DNA of 39,861 nucleotides. It comes from Selenomonadaceae bacterium (GTDB lineage: Bacteria; Bacillota; Negativicutes; Selenomonadales; Selenomonadaceae). Positions 24,868 to 33,484 of this stretch are shown one piece after another. The stretch spans positions 1 to 39,861 of the forward strand of contig JAFWWC010000021.1 in assembly GCA_017518105.1 (NCBI GenBank), given 5' to 3'. Every line of letters begins with the position of its first letter. Position 1 is the stretch's first letter. The notes under the pieces were generated by a model that saw only the letters and a list, made by a program, of their open reading frames with translations, was not told where the DNA came from and did not search any database. The translations under genes were made by a program, and so were the position numbers.

Positions 24868-25368
24868 TCACGTCTCCAGAAAGTTTCTTCGTGCTAAGCT
24901 ATTTGCCTCGTAGCCCGCCGCGATAGAGATTGCTAAGGCGTCCGCCGCGTCGTCGGGCTTGGGCGGCTCGTCTAGGTTCAAAAGCTTTGTGACCATGTAG
25001 ATGACTTGCTCCTTAGTCGCGCCGCCGTAGCCCGTGATTGACTGCTTAACCTCGTTGGGCGTAATCTCTATCACGTCCAGATTATTTTGCGCCGCACTCA
25101 ATAGGACGACGCCGCGAGCTTGCCCGACGGGTATTGCAGTCGTTGCATTCTTGCCGAAGAAAAGCTTTTCAATGCCCATGACTTGCGGGCGGAACTCCTT
25201 AATCAGCGCGTCAAGCTCCGTGTGAATCTTAAGTAGCCGGTCTTGCATACGGGCTTTCGGGCTGGTGGTTATCACGCCAAACTTTTTAGCTTGAAGTTGT
25301 CCTTGCAGGTGTTCGACTAAGCCAAAGCCGCAAATCGCCGAGCCAGGGTCAATGCCTAAGGCTAGCAT
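24868..25368 (-). CDS. ruvC: Crossover junction endodeoxyribonuclease RuvC
   Basis: RuvC cleaves Holliday junctions delivered by RuvAB. The 166-residue protein has the four acidic catalytic positions: D7 (LGIDPGSAICGFG), E67 (MGIEKLFFGKN), and D140/D143 (PKPDDAADALA). GQARGVVLL, TPNEVKQSITGYGGATKEQV and the usual NSLAR ending are also present. It looks complete; its stop (24868-24870) is two bases from the IscB element, so the insertion did not remove coding sequence. It follows yebC directly, with a shared base at 25368. Confidence 0.97.
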   Translation of the reverse strand: MLALGIDPGSAICGFGLVEHLQGQLQAKKFGVITTSPKARMQDRLLKIHTELDALIKEFRPQVMGIEKLFFGKNATTAIPVGQARGVVLLSAAQNNLDVIEITPNEVKQSITGYGGATKEQVIYMVTKLLNLDEPPKPDDAADALAISIAAGYEANSLARRNFLET

Positions 25369-26093
25369 TAATCGAACTCGTAATTGCCGTAGACGTTTTG
25401 AACGTCGTCATCTTCGTCGAGGGCGTCTAGGAGCTTTTGCATTTTCTCCGCGTCCTTATCGGCAAGGGCAACGGTCGTATTGGGGACTTGCGTTATCTCG
25501 GCGGAGGCAGTCTCAATTCCTTTTTCAGCAAGGGCGGCTTCAATCGCGTTAAAGTCTTCGGGGGCGGCAGTTATCTCAAAGGACTCGTCGTCAGCCTCGA
25601 AGTCTTCCGCGCCCGCGTCCATCGCGATTTCCATTAACGCATCCTCGTCGTCGAAAGTCTCCTTGTCGACCGTGAAGACTGCTTTTTTCTTGAACATCCA
25701 CGCAACGCAACCGTTCTCGCCGAGATTGCCGCCGTGCTTGCTGAAGATGTGCCGAATGTTAGCCGCCGTGCGATTGCGATTGTCCGTCAAGATGTCCAGC
25801 ATGATAGCCGCGCCGCCTGGACCGTAGCCCTCGTAAGTAATCTCTTCCAAGTTCGACGCGTCGGAAGCTCCCAAGCCCTTTTGAATGGCGCGATTGATAT
25901 TGTCCTTGGTTACGTTGTTAGCTTTAGCCTTCGACAGCGCAAGCTTAAGGCGCATATTGCCAGTTGGGTCTGCGCCGCCCATCTTTACGGCGATTGTAAT
26001 TTCACGGCTAATCTTAGTCGTCATTGCGCCTCGGATAGCGTCGTTGGCTCCCTTCTTGCGTTTAATCGTCGCCCACTTTGAATGACCTGACAT
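25368..26093 (-). CDS. yebC: YebC/PmpR-family protein (TACO1-like translation/transcription factor)
   Basis: ATG 26093 gives the invariant start MSGHSKWATIKRKKGANDA, with AAGGAG upstream; the GTG six bases earlier is rejected. The 241-residue protein has KISREITIAVKMGGADPTGN, NNVTKDNINRAIQKG, ITYEGYGPGGAAIMLDILTDN, KHGGNLGENGCVAWMF and a C-terminal LLDALDEDDDVQNVYGNYEF, i.e. all three YebC domains. Family members regulate transcription and help ribosomes through proline-rich stretches. The order yebC-ruvC-ruvA is common in bacteria. Confidence 0.97.
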   Translation of the reverse strand: MSGHSKWATIKRKKGANDAIRGAMTTKISREITIAVKMGGADPTGNMRLKLALSKAKANNVTKDNINRAIQKGLGASDASNLEEITYEGYGPGGAAIMLDILTDNRNRTAANIRHIFSKHGGNLGENGCVAWMFKKKAVFTVDKETFDDEDALMEIAMDAGAEDFEADDESFEITAAPEDFNAIEAALAEKGIETASAEITQVPNTTVALADKDAEKMQKLLDALDEDDDVQNVYGNYEFD

Positions 26094-26095
26094 AA

Positions 26096-26560
26096 TCACA
26101 ACTCCTTCTTAAAATAAATAACGTCGCTCATCGGGTTATCATAATAAGGTGCGGTCTCGACGAAGCCAAATTTCTTGTAAAGGCGAATTGCACTTTCAAG
26201 CGGCGTTATCGTGTCGAGAACAATTTCTCTGAACCCGTATTCCCTTGCAAAGTTTATAATCGCCTCGATGAGCTTACTTCCCGCATGATGTTCGCGATAA
26301 CCTTCTCGGACGAAAAGCCTTTTCATTTCGCAACGCTCGGTCGTGAGTTTGTGATAAGCAACGCAACCAACAATCTCACCGTCGAGAGCCGCGCCGAGCA
26401 AACGACCTTCGGGCGGCGTGTATTTAGCGGATAAGTCGTTCAGTTCGTCGTCGACATGTTGGAAGGACAAGTCGCGCCCCAAAAACTTTGTATACTCAAT
26501 GATAAGCCGCTTGACATCGTCGAGATGATTTGCGCCGTCTATAATCTTAATTTCCGACAT
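26096..26560 (-). CDS. GNAT-family N-acetyltransferase
   Basis: The 154-residue GNAT protein from ATG 26560 begins [20 protein letters not shown]. It has VGCVAYHKLTTERCEMKRLFV, the CoA loop REGYREHHAGSKLIEAII, and LDTITPLESAIRLYKKFGF with the PYYDNPMSDVIYF ending, the pattern of small-molecule acetyltransferases of unknown substrate. The frame is open to 26608, but ATG 26560 gives the family-like start and has GGACGGAAG upstream. It overlaps the NlpC/P60 gene by 14 bases and ends two bases before the yebC start, so these genes form one operon. Confidence 0.85.
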   Translation of the reverse strand: MSEIKIIDGANHLDDVKRLIIEYTKFLGRDLSFQHVDDELNDLSAKYTPPEGRLLGAALDGEIVGCVAYHKLTTERCEMKRLFVREGYREHHAGSKLIEAIINFAREYGFREIVLDTITPLESAIRLYKKFGFVETAPYYDNPMSDVIYFKKEL

Positions 26561-27137
26561 AACGATAAACTTCCGTCCAGCCTCTGCCCTGTGCGGGATA
26601 AAAATCAATCTCGCCGCCTTGGTCGCCAGTCTCGTAACGACCTAGCCCCGTCGGATTGTTCACGCCGCGTGCCTCAACCGTCATGCCGTCGCCGATATAA
26701 ATTGCTACGTGGAATTGCGGTCGGCAGAGAATATCGCCGCGTTGAAGATTGTCCGCGACCTCCGCCCACGAATACTTAGCCCAGCCGCCGTCAATGCTTA
26801 AGTCGTCCCAAATCGTATCAGCGTCCCCCGAATACTGTCTGCCATTGTAGCGGTTAAAGTACTTCGGATTGCGGTGCCAGTTGTCGATTATGTTAAAGCC
26901 CGCTTGATTGAACGCATGATAGACCAAAGACGAGCAATCATAATCGGGGCCTTCGCGCGAACCGGTGTAGGGGTGTGACGGCGTAGCATTCTCTGCGCCC
27001 TGTGAATAGCCGTGCGTGTCGTCCTTGGCAATCTCAATCGCCCACTGAACCGCAGACTCAACGCGAGAATCAATCGCCTGTGCGGGCGTCATCATCAAAC
27101 TCATAGCAATCACCGCCGCCATAAAAATTTTCCTCAT
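26547..27137 (-). CDS. Secreted NlpC/P60-type peptidoglycan peptidase
   Basis: A signal peptide ([20 protein letters not shown]) is followed by a single catalytic domain; total 196 residues. The catalytic Cys is C68 in [14 protein letters not shown], with the His in [12 protein letters not shown] (~143), and the NLQRGDILC strand before it: the NlpC/P60 arrangement for cleaving peptide cross-links in peptidoglycan. No cell-wall-binding repeats are present. Its start overlaps the tyrS stop (ATGA, 27134-27137) and its end overlaps the GNAT gene. Confidence 0.88.
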   Translation of the reverse strand: MRKIFMAAVIAMSLMMTPAQAIDSRVESAVQWAIEIAKDDTHGYSQGAENATPSHPYTGSREGPDYDCSSLVYHAFNQAGFNIIDNWHRNPKYFNRYNGRQYSGDADTIWDDLSIDGGWAKYSWAEVADNLQRGDILCRPQFHVAIYIGDGMTVEARGVNNPTGLGRYETGDQGGEIDFYPAQGRGWTEVYRYVGN

Positions 27138-28339
27138 GCATTAATCACCTTATAAAACTTCTTCTTGCCCTTGCGAATAACTGCTGGGAAGTCGTCGGCT
27201 TGCAGGATGTAATCGGCGTCGGAAACTTTTTTATCGTTGAGTGTCAAACCGCTCTGCGTGATGAGCCTGCGACCTTCCGATTTGGAGTCGATGACCTTAG
27301 CGGCGGCGAGAACGTCCAGAAGTTTCTTGCCCACGGCGTCGGAGACTTCAACAGTCGGCATGTTCTCGGAGCTTTGACCTGTAAAAATTTCTGCGGCGGA
27401 TTGTCTAGCTTGATTAGCGGCGTCTTCCCCGTGAACAAGTTTTGTCACCTCGTAAGCAAGAACTTGTTTAGCCTCGTTAATCGCGGAGCCTTCCAAGGAG
27501 CTAAGGCGGTTGACCTCGTCCATTGGCACGAACGTCAACAAGCTAAGGCAAGTCTTAACGTCCGCGTCGTCGACATTGCGCCAGTACTGGTAGAAGTCAT
27601 ACGGCGAAACTTTATCCGCGTCTAGCCAGAGAGCACCGCCAGCGGTCTTGCCCATCTTTGAACCGTCAGATTTGAGCAGAAGTTTGTTCGTCAGACCATA
27701 AGCGGCACGTCCTGTCTTGCGTCGGGTGAGTTCGACGCCCGCGATTATGTTTGACCACTGGTCGTCGCCACCCATCTGCAGGATACAATCGTAATCGCCG
27801 TTGAGCTTGTAGAAGTCGTAAGCCTGCATGACCATGTAATTGAACTCAAGGAACGTCAAGCCCTTGTCCCAGCGTTGCTTATAACATTCGGCGGCGAGCA
27901 TACGATTAACCGTGAAGTGCGCCCCGACCTCCCGAAGCAAATCAATGTAGCCGAGTTTGCGGAGCCAGTCGCCGTTGTTTACCATTAAAGCCTTGCCGTC
28001 GCTGAAGTCGATAAAGCGGGCTATCTGTTCTTTGAAGCGTTCGCAGTTGTGATTGATAACATCATCAGTCATGACCTTGCGCAAGTCCGAGCGTCCAGAC
28101 GGGTCGCCGATAGTGCCGGTACCGCCGCCCACTAAACATATCGGGCGATGCCCTGCGCGTTGCATGTGAGCCATTGCCATTAGCGCGATAAAGTGTCCAG
28201 CGTGCAAGCTGTCAGCCGTCGGGTCGAAGCCGATATAGAACGTGACCTTCTGCGAGCCGAGCAAATTTTTAACTTCTGCCTCGTCGGTGCACTGGGCTAT
28301 AAAACCTCGTTCGTTCAGGGTGTCGAATACGTTTTCCAT
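27134..28339 (-). CDS. tyrS: Tyrosyl-tRNA synthetase
   Basis: ATG 28339 (AAAGGAGGAG upstream) gives a 401-residue class I enzyme starting [20 protein letters not shown]. It has the HIGH-like motif in [33 protein letters not shown], the tyrosine pocket [28 protein letters not shown] and a KMSKS-like SKMGKT. The C-terminal S4 RNA-binding domain ([19 protein letters not shown]) is present. The [11 protein letters not shown] block is that of the TyrRS-S type. It is first in the tyrS-NlpC-GNAT-yebC-ruvC run, with its own promoter. Confidence 0.97.
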   Translation of the reverse strand: MENVFDTLNERGFIAQCTDEAEVKNLLGSQKVTFYIGFDPTADSLHAGHFIALMAMAHMQRAGHRPICLVGGGTGTIGDPSGRSDLRKVMTDDVINHNCERFKEQIARFIDFSDGKALMVNNGDWLRKLGYIDLLREVGAHFTVNRMLAAECYKQRWDKGLTFLEFNYMVMQAYDFYKLNGDYDCILQMGGDDQWSNIIAGVELTRRKTGRAAYGLTNKLLLKSDGSKMGKTAGGALWLDADKVSPYDFYQYWRNVDDADVKTCLSLLTFVPMDEVNRLSSLEGSAINEAKQVLAYEVTKLVHGEDAANQARQSAAEIFTGQSSENMPTVEVSDAVGKKLLDVLAAAKVIDSKSEGRRLITQSGLTLNDKKVSDADYILQADDFPAVIRKGKKKFYKVINA

Positions 28340-28364
28340 TAAGTCTAACTCCTCCTTTTGCGCG

Positions 28365-28393
28365 ATTATAGCACGGATTAATTTTGCTTGCAA
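28365..28393 (-). promoter_or_regulatory. Promoter for the tyrS operon
   Basis: On the minus strand TTGCAA (28393-28388) and a perfect TATAAT (28370-28365) with a 17-base spacer, ~26 bases before the tyrS ATG. No T-box-like leader fits in the short untranslated region. Confidence 0.75.
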
Positions 28394-28457
28394 AAGCAGG
28401 AAAATTTTATTGGCGGCAGAATCACGCTTTAGATTTTTTTATCGGGAGTTGAAAGCA

Positions 28458-29579
28458 TTGGCAATACTTTCCTCGGACACCAAGCGTTTGCTCCGCCGTA
28501 TAGACTTTGCGTTGCTCTTGTCTACGGTGGCGATAGTGATATACGGGCTTGTAATCATCTCAAGCGCGACGCACATAAACACGCCCGGCGAAGAGCGTTT
28601 CTGGTTTGTGCAAAGGCAAGGTCTCTTTGCCTTAGTCAATGGAATCTTGGCGATATTCTTTATGAACTTCGACTACCGCGGCTTGAGCCAGCACGGCAAT
28701 AAACTTTACGTTTTCAACCTGATAATGCTACTTGCAGTCATGCTGTTCGGACATGCGGCATTGGGGGCGCAGCGTTGGATACAAATCGGACCGATTAGCC
28801 TGCAGCCTTCCGAGTTCTCAAAGCTCATCATGATAATTTGCATGGCGTCGATATTGGAAGAGCGTATGGGGCGGCTAAATACAATTCAAGACCTGTTGCC
28901 AATCGCGCTTTACGTGGGCTTGCCGTTTATCCTAGTCTTAAAGCAACCGGATTTGGGAACGTCACTTGTCTTCATGGCGATATTCTTTGGTATGGTGATA
29001 GCGTGCGGAATGCCCTGGCGTATCTTCTCTGGGATTGTCGTTTTGGGGATAATGATGTTCCCTGTGCTTTGGCAATTCATGAAGGACTATCAGAAAATGC
29101 GGATTATGGTTTTCCTTGACCCGAATGTTGACCCGTTGGGGAGCGGCTATCACATTATCCAATCTAAGATAGCAATCGGTTCGGGGATGATGTTCGGCAA
29201 GGGGCTATTCGAGGGCACGCAGAGTCAGCTGAACTTCTTACCAGAGAATCACACGGATTTTATTTTTGCGGTCGTCGGGGAGGAACTAGGCTTTGTCGGA
29301 GCGGTCGTGCTACTGCTGTTATATCTGATTGTCTTTTGGCGCGGGATTATGATTGCCAAAGACGCTAGCGACGTGTTCGGGCGACTGCTTGCCGTCGGGA
29401 TAACTTCAATGCTTGCCTTCCACGTGCTAGTTAATGTCGGCATGACTACCGGGATTATGCCCGTGACGGGTATCCCCTTGCCGCTTATGAGTTATGGGAT
29501 AAGCTCGCTGACTACGAATATCCTAGCGATTGCAATCCTCTTGAATATCAACATGCATAAGCAAAAGTTCCTATGGTGA
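28458..29579 (+). CDS. rodA: RodA/FtsW-type peptidoglycan glycosyltransferase (SEDS family)
   Basis: The frame is open far upstream, but GGGAG (28444-28448) lies nine bases before TTG 28458, giving MAILSSDTKRLLRRIDFALL as the start and a 373-residue protein with ~10 membrane segments. SEDS landmarks: AQRWIQIGPISLQPSEFSKL, KQPDLGTSLVF, LFEGTQSQLNFLPENHTDFIFAVVGEELGF and the TGIPLPLMSYGISSLTTN motif. The length and the IPLPLMSYG block favour RodA (cell elongation) over FtsW. SEDS proteins polymerise glycan strands with a cognate class B PBP. It is divergent from tyrS. Confidence 0.92.
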   Translation: MAILSSDTKRLLRRIDFALLLSTVAIVIYGLVIISSATHINTPGEERFWFVQRQGLFALVNGILAIFFMNFDYRGLSQHGNKLYVFNLIMLLAVMLFGHAALGAQRWIQIGPISLQPSEFSKLIMIICMASILEERMGRLNTIQDLLPIALYVGLPFILVLKQPDLGTSLVFMAIFFGMVIACGMPWRIFSGIVVLGIMMFPVLWQFMKDYQKMRIMVFLDPNVDPLGSGYHIIQSKIAIGSGMMFGKGLFEGTQSQLNFLPENHTDFIFAVVGEELGFVGAVVLLLLYLIVFWRGIMIAKDASDVFGRLLAVGITSMLAFHVLVNVGMTTGIMPVTGIPLPLMSYGISSLTTNILAIAILLNINMHKQKFLW

Positions 29580-29588
29580 GGTTTTCTT

Positions 29589-29620
29589 CATACTTTCTTT
29601 GCACGCCCAAAGAAAGTATG
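29589..29620. repeat. Perfect 13 bp inverted repeat with competing pairing
   Basis: CATACTTTCTTTG (29589-29601) and CAAAGAAAGTATG (29608-29620) flank a six-base loop. A partial second right arm, TGCAAAGAAAG (29619-29629), can pair instead with CTTTCTTTGCA (29593-29603), so two exclusive hairpins are possible. Confidence 0.8.
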
Positions 29621-29646
29621 CAAAGAAAGGGCGTAAGTCCGGCTAT

Positions 29647-29662
29647 GAATCATCCATGATTC
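29647..29662. repeat. Perfect 7 bp inverted repeat
   Basis: GAATCAT-CC-ATGATTC, the second hairpin of the rodA-radical SAM spacer. Confidence 0.7.
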
Positions 29663-29673
29663 AAACGCGGGGC

Positions 29674-29693
29674 GGCTCGCATCCATGCGAGCC
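29674..29693. repeat. Perfect 9 bp inverted repeat
   Basis: GGCTCGCAT-CC-ATGCGAGCC, followed by a pyrimidine-rich GGTCTTCTTCTTCG. It shares the AT-CC-AT apex with the hairpin at 29647-29662. It could act as a terminator for rodA, though the T tract is interrupted. Confidence 0.7.
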
Positions 29694-29755
29694 GGTCTTC
29701 TTCTTCGTCTTAGTTTGTTCTTTTGTCCAGATAAAAATTTCTATGGTGACTGACG

Positions 29756-32296
29756 ATGAAAAATCTTTTTGAACTGACGAAGCCTGCCCGATACACTGGC
29801 GGCGAATTTAATAGCGTGGTAAAAAATTTTCAGGCGACGGCGTGTCGAATAGTGCTTGCTTTGCCCGATGTCTACGAAGTCGGCATGAGCAACCTTGGCT
29901 TAGCGATTCTTTATTCGATACTCAATCGGCGGTCGGATACTCTTTGCGAACGCGTTTATGCTCCGTGGACTGATGCCGAAGCCGTCATGCGCAGTGAAAA
30001 TCTTCCGCTATTCGCTCTGGAGTCAAAGCAACCCGTCCGCAACTTCGATTTCGTGGGATTCTCCTTGCAATACGAGATGATTTATACCAACGTCCTCAAC
30101 ATGCTTGACCTTGCGAAAATAACGTTGCACGCCCGCGACCGTAAAGACGACGAGCCATTTGTAATCGGCGGCGGTCCTTGCGTCTATAACGTCGAGCCTG
30201 TCGCGGACTTCTTTGACTTCTTTATTGTCGGCGAGGCTGAAGAGGTCTTCGGCGAAGTCGTCGACATATTCAAGGCTTGGAATACTTCGGGCAAGGTCGG
30301 CGGGCGTCGCGGATTCTTTAAGCAGTTGCTAAGCGTCAAAGGTATCTACGTGCCGAGCTTTTATGAGCCGCTCTACAGTGGAAGAAACTTTATCGGGCTG
30401 AAGAATTCGGAGGCTCCGCGAACCGTCTTAAAGCGTGTGGTTAGAGACTTCGACGCGACCCCGTCCGTTGAAAGACCCGTGGTGCCGTTTATGGAGATTG
30501 TTCACGATAGGGCGATGCTTGAGCTATTCCGCGGGTGCAGTCGCGGCTGTCGATTCTGTCAAGCGGGCATGACTTATCGACCCGTCCGCGAACGCAGGGA
30601 AGGAACGTTACGAGCCTTAGCGCGTCGCCTGATTGACTCAAGCGGCTGGGACGAGATTTCTTTAACGTCACTTAGCTCCGCCGATTACTCGTGCCTTAGG
30701 CGACTGATTGACGACTTGCAAAGCGATTTCCGCAATGAACGCGTGAGCTTTAGCCTGCCGAGCCTGAGGATTGATAGCTTTTCGATTGAGCTAGCCGAAC
30801 GCGTCCAATCTGTGCGCAAGAGTGGACTGACCTTTGCACCGGAGGCGGGCACGCAACGACTTCGCGACGTGATTAACAAGAACGTGACGGAAGAAAACCT
30901 CCTCGACAGCTGCGCGGCGGCGTTCGCTAAGGGTTGGAAGGCGGTTAAGCTTTACTTCATGCTTGGCTTGCCGACTGAGACTGATGAAGACGTTGCGGGC
31001 ATTGCGGAGCTTGCGCAAAAGGTCGCGGGCTTAAAACGCGGCGTCAAGGTGACAATCAGTGTTGCGTGCTTCGTACCAAAGCCGTGGACGCCGTTTCAAT
31101 GGGCGGCGCAGATTTCAGCGGAGGAATTCGGGCGGCGTCAACAACTTTTGAAAAGCCTAATCACTAATCGGGCGATAACGTACAACTATCACGACGCAAA
31201 ACTTTCCGTGCTAGAGGGTGCGCTTGCTCGTGGCGACAGGCGGCTTGCCGAAGTCATTGAGACGGCTTGGAGGAATGGCGCGAAGTTCGATGGCTGGTCT
31301 GACTTGTTTAAGCCTGATATATGGTCGGCGGCGTTCGAGGCTTGCGGCATTAATCCCGAATACTACAGCGGGCGCGAGCGTGATTTTTGGGAGCCGTTGC
31401 CGTGGGAGCACACGTCTCCGGGCGTCGATAAAAGTTTCTTGCTTGCCGAGTGGGAAAAGTCTCAAGCGGGAGAGACTACGCGGGATTGTCGGCGGACGAG
31501 TTGCACGGGTTGCGGCGTGTGTATGAATTTGGGCGTGCGTGTTGTCGACTTCGACAAGGAAAAGACTTCTCCGTCTGAAGAGATTCAGCTTAACGAGCAA
31601 AGAAGATTTTCTCCGACGAAGTACCGAGCGCAGATAAGGAAGGACGCAACGATTGCCGTCCTAAGTCACCTGGATTATATGAACGTCTTCATGCGAGCCT
31701 TGTTGAGGTCGAAGTTGCCAGTCGCCTGGAGTGAGGGCTTCAATCCGCATTTGAAAGTTTCGTTCGCGACGGCGTTGGCAGTCGGCGTGACGAGCGATTG
31801 CGAGTACGTCGACTTTGAATTGACTTCGCCCGTTGCCGAGTTCGTCGTTGCCAAGAGATTGAACGAGCAACTGCCCAAAGGCGCGGAGATTGTCCGATTA
31901 AAAAAATTACGCGGCAAGCCAAAGCCGGTGATGTCACTGGTCGACTTGTCGCGCTATGAAGTTCGTTTGCCCTTCGACGAAAAACTATTGCCCGCCGCGC
32001 AGGTTGCCGCTAAGGACTTCAACGCCGCGCCTCAAATAAACTTCACGCGAACCACGCCGAAGAAGACACGCGAGCTTGAGCTAAAAAAATATCTCGCCGA
32101 ACCCGTGACGCTATCGCAGGCGGGCGGCGAGTTGCTGATACGATTTGCTGTTAGGATTTTCTCTGACGGGAGCCTTAAGCCCAGCGAAGTCTTGAACATT
32201 TTGCACGAACGCTTTGACTTCCCAGCCGACGTGTCAGCCGCTACGATTAATCGGACGGCTCTGCTTTGCAAAGGCAAGAACCTGTTAGACGTTTGA
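29756..32296 (+). CDS. B12-binding-like radical SAM protein fused to DUF2344
   Basis: The 846-residue protein joins two families that are usually neighbours or fused in Firmicutes. Residues ~1-230 are a B12-binding-like domain (ALPDVYEVGMSNLGLAILYS, FDFVGFSLQYEM, PFVIGGGPCVYN). Residues ~250-560 are a radical SAM domain with the cluster motif CSRGCRFC (C261, C265, C268). A Cys-rich linker (CRRTSCTGCGVC) precedes the C-terminal DUF2344 domain (KDATIAVLSHLDYMNVFMRAL, WSEGFNPHLKVSFA). In many genomes this gene lies before ribonuclease G and ribosomal protein genes, suggesting an RNA or translation role, but no reaction is established. Its stop overlaps the convergent serC stop by 12 bases. The ribosome site is weak. 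Confidence 0.92.
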   Translation: MKNLFELTKPARYTGGEFNSVVKNFQATACRIVLALPDVYEVGMSNLGLAILYSILNRRSDTLCERVYAPWTDAEAVMRSENLPLFALESKQPVRNFDFVGFSLQYEMIYTNVLNMLDLAKITLHARDRKDDEPFVIGGGPCVYNVEPVADFFDFFIVGEAEEVFGEVVDIFKAWNTSGKVGGRRGFFKQLLSVKGIYVPSFYEPLYSGRNFIGLKNSEAPRTVLKRVVRDFDATPSVERPVVPFMEIVHDRAMLELFRGCSRGCRFCQAGMTYRPVRERREGTLRALARRLIDSSGWDEISLTSLSSADYSCLRRLIDDLQSDFRNERVSFSLPSLRIDSFSIELAERVQSVRKSGLTFAPEAGTQRLRDVINKNVTEENLLDSCAAAFAKGWKAVKLYFMLGLPTETDEDVAGIAELAQKVAGLKRGVKVTISVACFVPKPWTPFQWAAQISAEEFGRRQQLLKSLITNRAITYNYHDAKLSVLEGALARGDRRLAEVIETAWRNGAKFDGWSDLFKPDIWSAAFEACGINPEYYSGRERDFWEPLPWEHTSPGVDKSFLLAEWEKSQAGETTRDCRRTSCTGCGVCMNLGVRVVDFDKEKTSPSEEIQLNEQRRFSPTKYRAQIRKDATIAVLSHLDYMNVFMRALLRSKLPVAWSEGFNPHLKVSFATALAVGVTSDCEYVDFELTSPVAEFVVAKRLNEQLPKGAEIVRLKKLRGKPKPVMSLVDLSRYEVRLPFDEKLLPAAQVAAKDFNAAPQINFTRTTPKKTRELELKKYLAEPVTLSQAGGELLIRFAVRIFSDGSLKPSEVLNILHERFDFPADVSAATINRTALLCKGKNLLDV

Positions 32297-33370
32297 CTTG
32301 CGGAACTGATTCATGAAGTCAGCCAGAGCCTCCGCGCCTTCAATGGGCATGGCATTGTAAATTGAGGCGCGCATACCTCCAACAGAGCGGTGACCCTTAA
32401 CGCCGCTCAAATTTTTTTCCAGAGCCTCGGCGACAAACTTTTTCTCCAAGTCTTCACTCGGCAGGCGGAAAGTCACGTTCATAAAGGAGCGACTATCTTT
32501 ATCGGCGTGCCCACGATAGAAGCCGTCTGAACTGTCAATCGCGTCGTAGAGGAGCTTAGCCTTAATCGAATTTCGCCGAGCCATTTCATCAAGACCGCCG
32601 CAAGCTTTAATCCAAGCCGCGACCTTGCCAACAATGTAAATACTGAACGCGGGCGGCGTGTTGTACAGCGAATTCTTTTTATAGAAAGTGTCGTAGCGGA
32701 GCATCGTCGGGAGCGTCTCCAAACTGTGTTCAATGAAACTCTTCCGAGCGACGACGATAACCACGCCCGCCGGTCCCAAATTCTTTTGCACGCCCGCATA
32801 AATCAGCGAGAACCGTTTAAAGTCGACGGGGCGGCTAAGCATATCGCTTGACATATCGGCAAACAGAGGAACCGAGCCGGTGTCGGGGATATAATGAAAT
32901 TCCGTGCCGTAAATCGTGTTGTTGTAGCACACGTGCAGATAGGCGGCGTTCGGATTGATGTTGAGTTCGTCTTGACGGGGCACGCGGCGGAAGTTCTCTT
33001 CTTTGGTCGAGGCGGCAATCTCCCCTAAGCCCAAATTCGCCGCCTCCTTGTAAGCATTGCTAGAGAACGTCCCGCTTAAGACGTAGGAGCCAGGGCGTTC
33101 ACGGCTTGCGAAGTTCATAGGAATCATCGCGAACTGCAACGACGCACCGCCTTGAATGAACAGCACATCATAATCATCGCCAAGCCCCATAAGCTCCAAG
33201 ATGTCCGTCTTAGCTTGATTGTGAACTTTTTCGTAGGCTTTGGAGCGGTGGCTTATCTCGATAATCGACATGCCAGTATCATCAAAGTTGAGGAATTCGG
33301 CTTGCGCCTCCTTTAAGACTTCCAAAGGCAAGGTCGCCGGTCCCGGATTGAAATTGTAAACTCGTTTCAT
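32285..33370 (-). CDS. serC: Phosphoserine aminotransferase
   Basis: SerC converts 3-phosphohydroxypyruvate and glutamate to phosphoserine (serine pathway) and also serves pyridoxal phosphate synthesis in some bacteria. ATG 33370 (GGAGGAGATTGC upstream) gives 361 residues starting MKRVYNFNPGPATLPLEVL. Landmarks: ISHRSKAYEKVH, IQGGASLQFAMIPMN, the PLP lysine K196 in YAGVQKNLGPAG, TPPAFSIY, and GHRSVGGMRASIYNAMP near the end. serA and serB are not in the window. It is divergent from the AraC-type regulator. Confidence 0.97.
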   Translation of the reverse strand: MKRVYNFNPGPATLPLEVLKEAQAEFLNFDDTGMSIIEISHRSKAYEKVHNQAKTDILELMGLGDDYDVLFIQGGASLQFAMIPMNFASRERPGSYVLSGTFSSNAYKEAANLGLGEIAASTKEENFRRVPRQDELNINPNAAYLHVCYNNTIYGTEFHYIPDTGSVPLFADMSSDMLSRPVDFKRFSLIYAGVQKNLGPAGVVIVVARKSFIEHSLETLPTMLRYDTFYKKNSLYNTPPAFSIYIVGKVAAWIKACGGLDEMARRNSIKAKLLYDAIDSSDGFYRGHADKDSRSFMNVTFRLPSEDLEKKFVAEALEKNLSGVKGHRSVGGMRASIYNAMPIEGAEALADFMNQFRKSNV

Positions 33371-33437
33371 GCAATCTCCTCCAAAAATTTTTCTGTGACT
33401 TATTCTGCGCCCGCCGAAGTTCCCCTGCAAAAAATAT

Positions 33438-33466
33438 TTGACGCTCCGCCGCCGCCGTGATAGATT
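33438..33466 (+). promoter_or_regulatory. Promoter for the AraC-family regulator
   Basis: TTGACG (33438-33443) and TAGATT (33461-33466) with a 17-base spacer, ~19 bases before TTG 33485. A weaker opposite promoter for serC shares the same spacer. Confidence 0.6.
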
Positions 33467-33484
33467 AGCTTCGAGGTGATTAAC

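Larger units (their letters stand above)
29580..29755. other. Hairpin-rich spacer between rodA and the radical SAM gene
   Basis: The 176-base gap contains three consecutive perfect inverted repeats (listed separately) in the first 115 bases and an AT-rich remainder ending in a weak GGTGA site before ATG 29756. No ORF is credible. Confidence 0.7.

Noticed and set aside
28340..28393. T-box riboswitch ahead of tyrS
   Set aside because: The distance from promoter to ATG is only ~25 bases, too short for a T-box leader.
28242..28457. N-terminal extension of RodA
   Set aside because: The upstream frame runs antisense through tyrS; the ribosome site GGGAG at 28444 places the start at TTG 28458.
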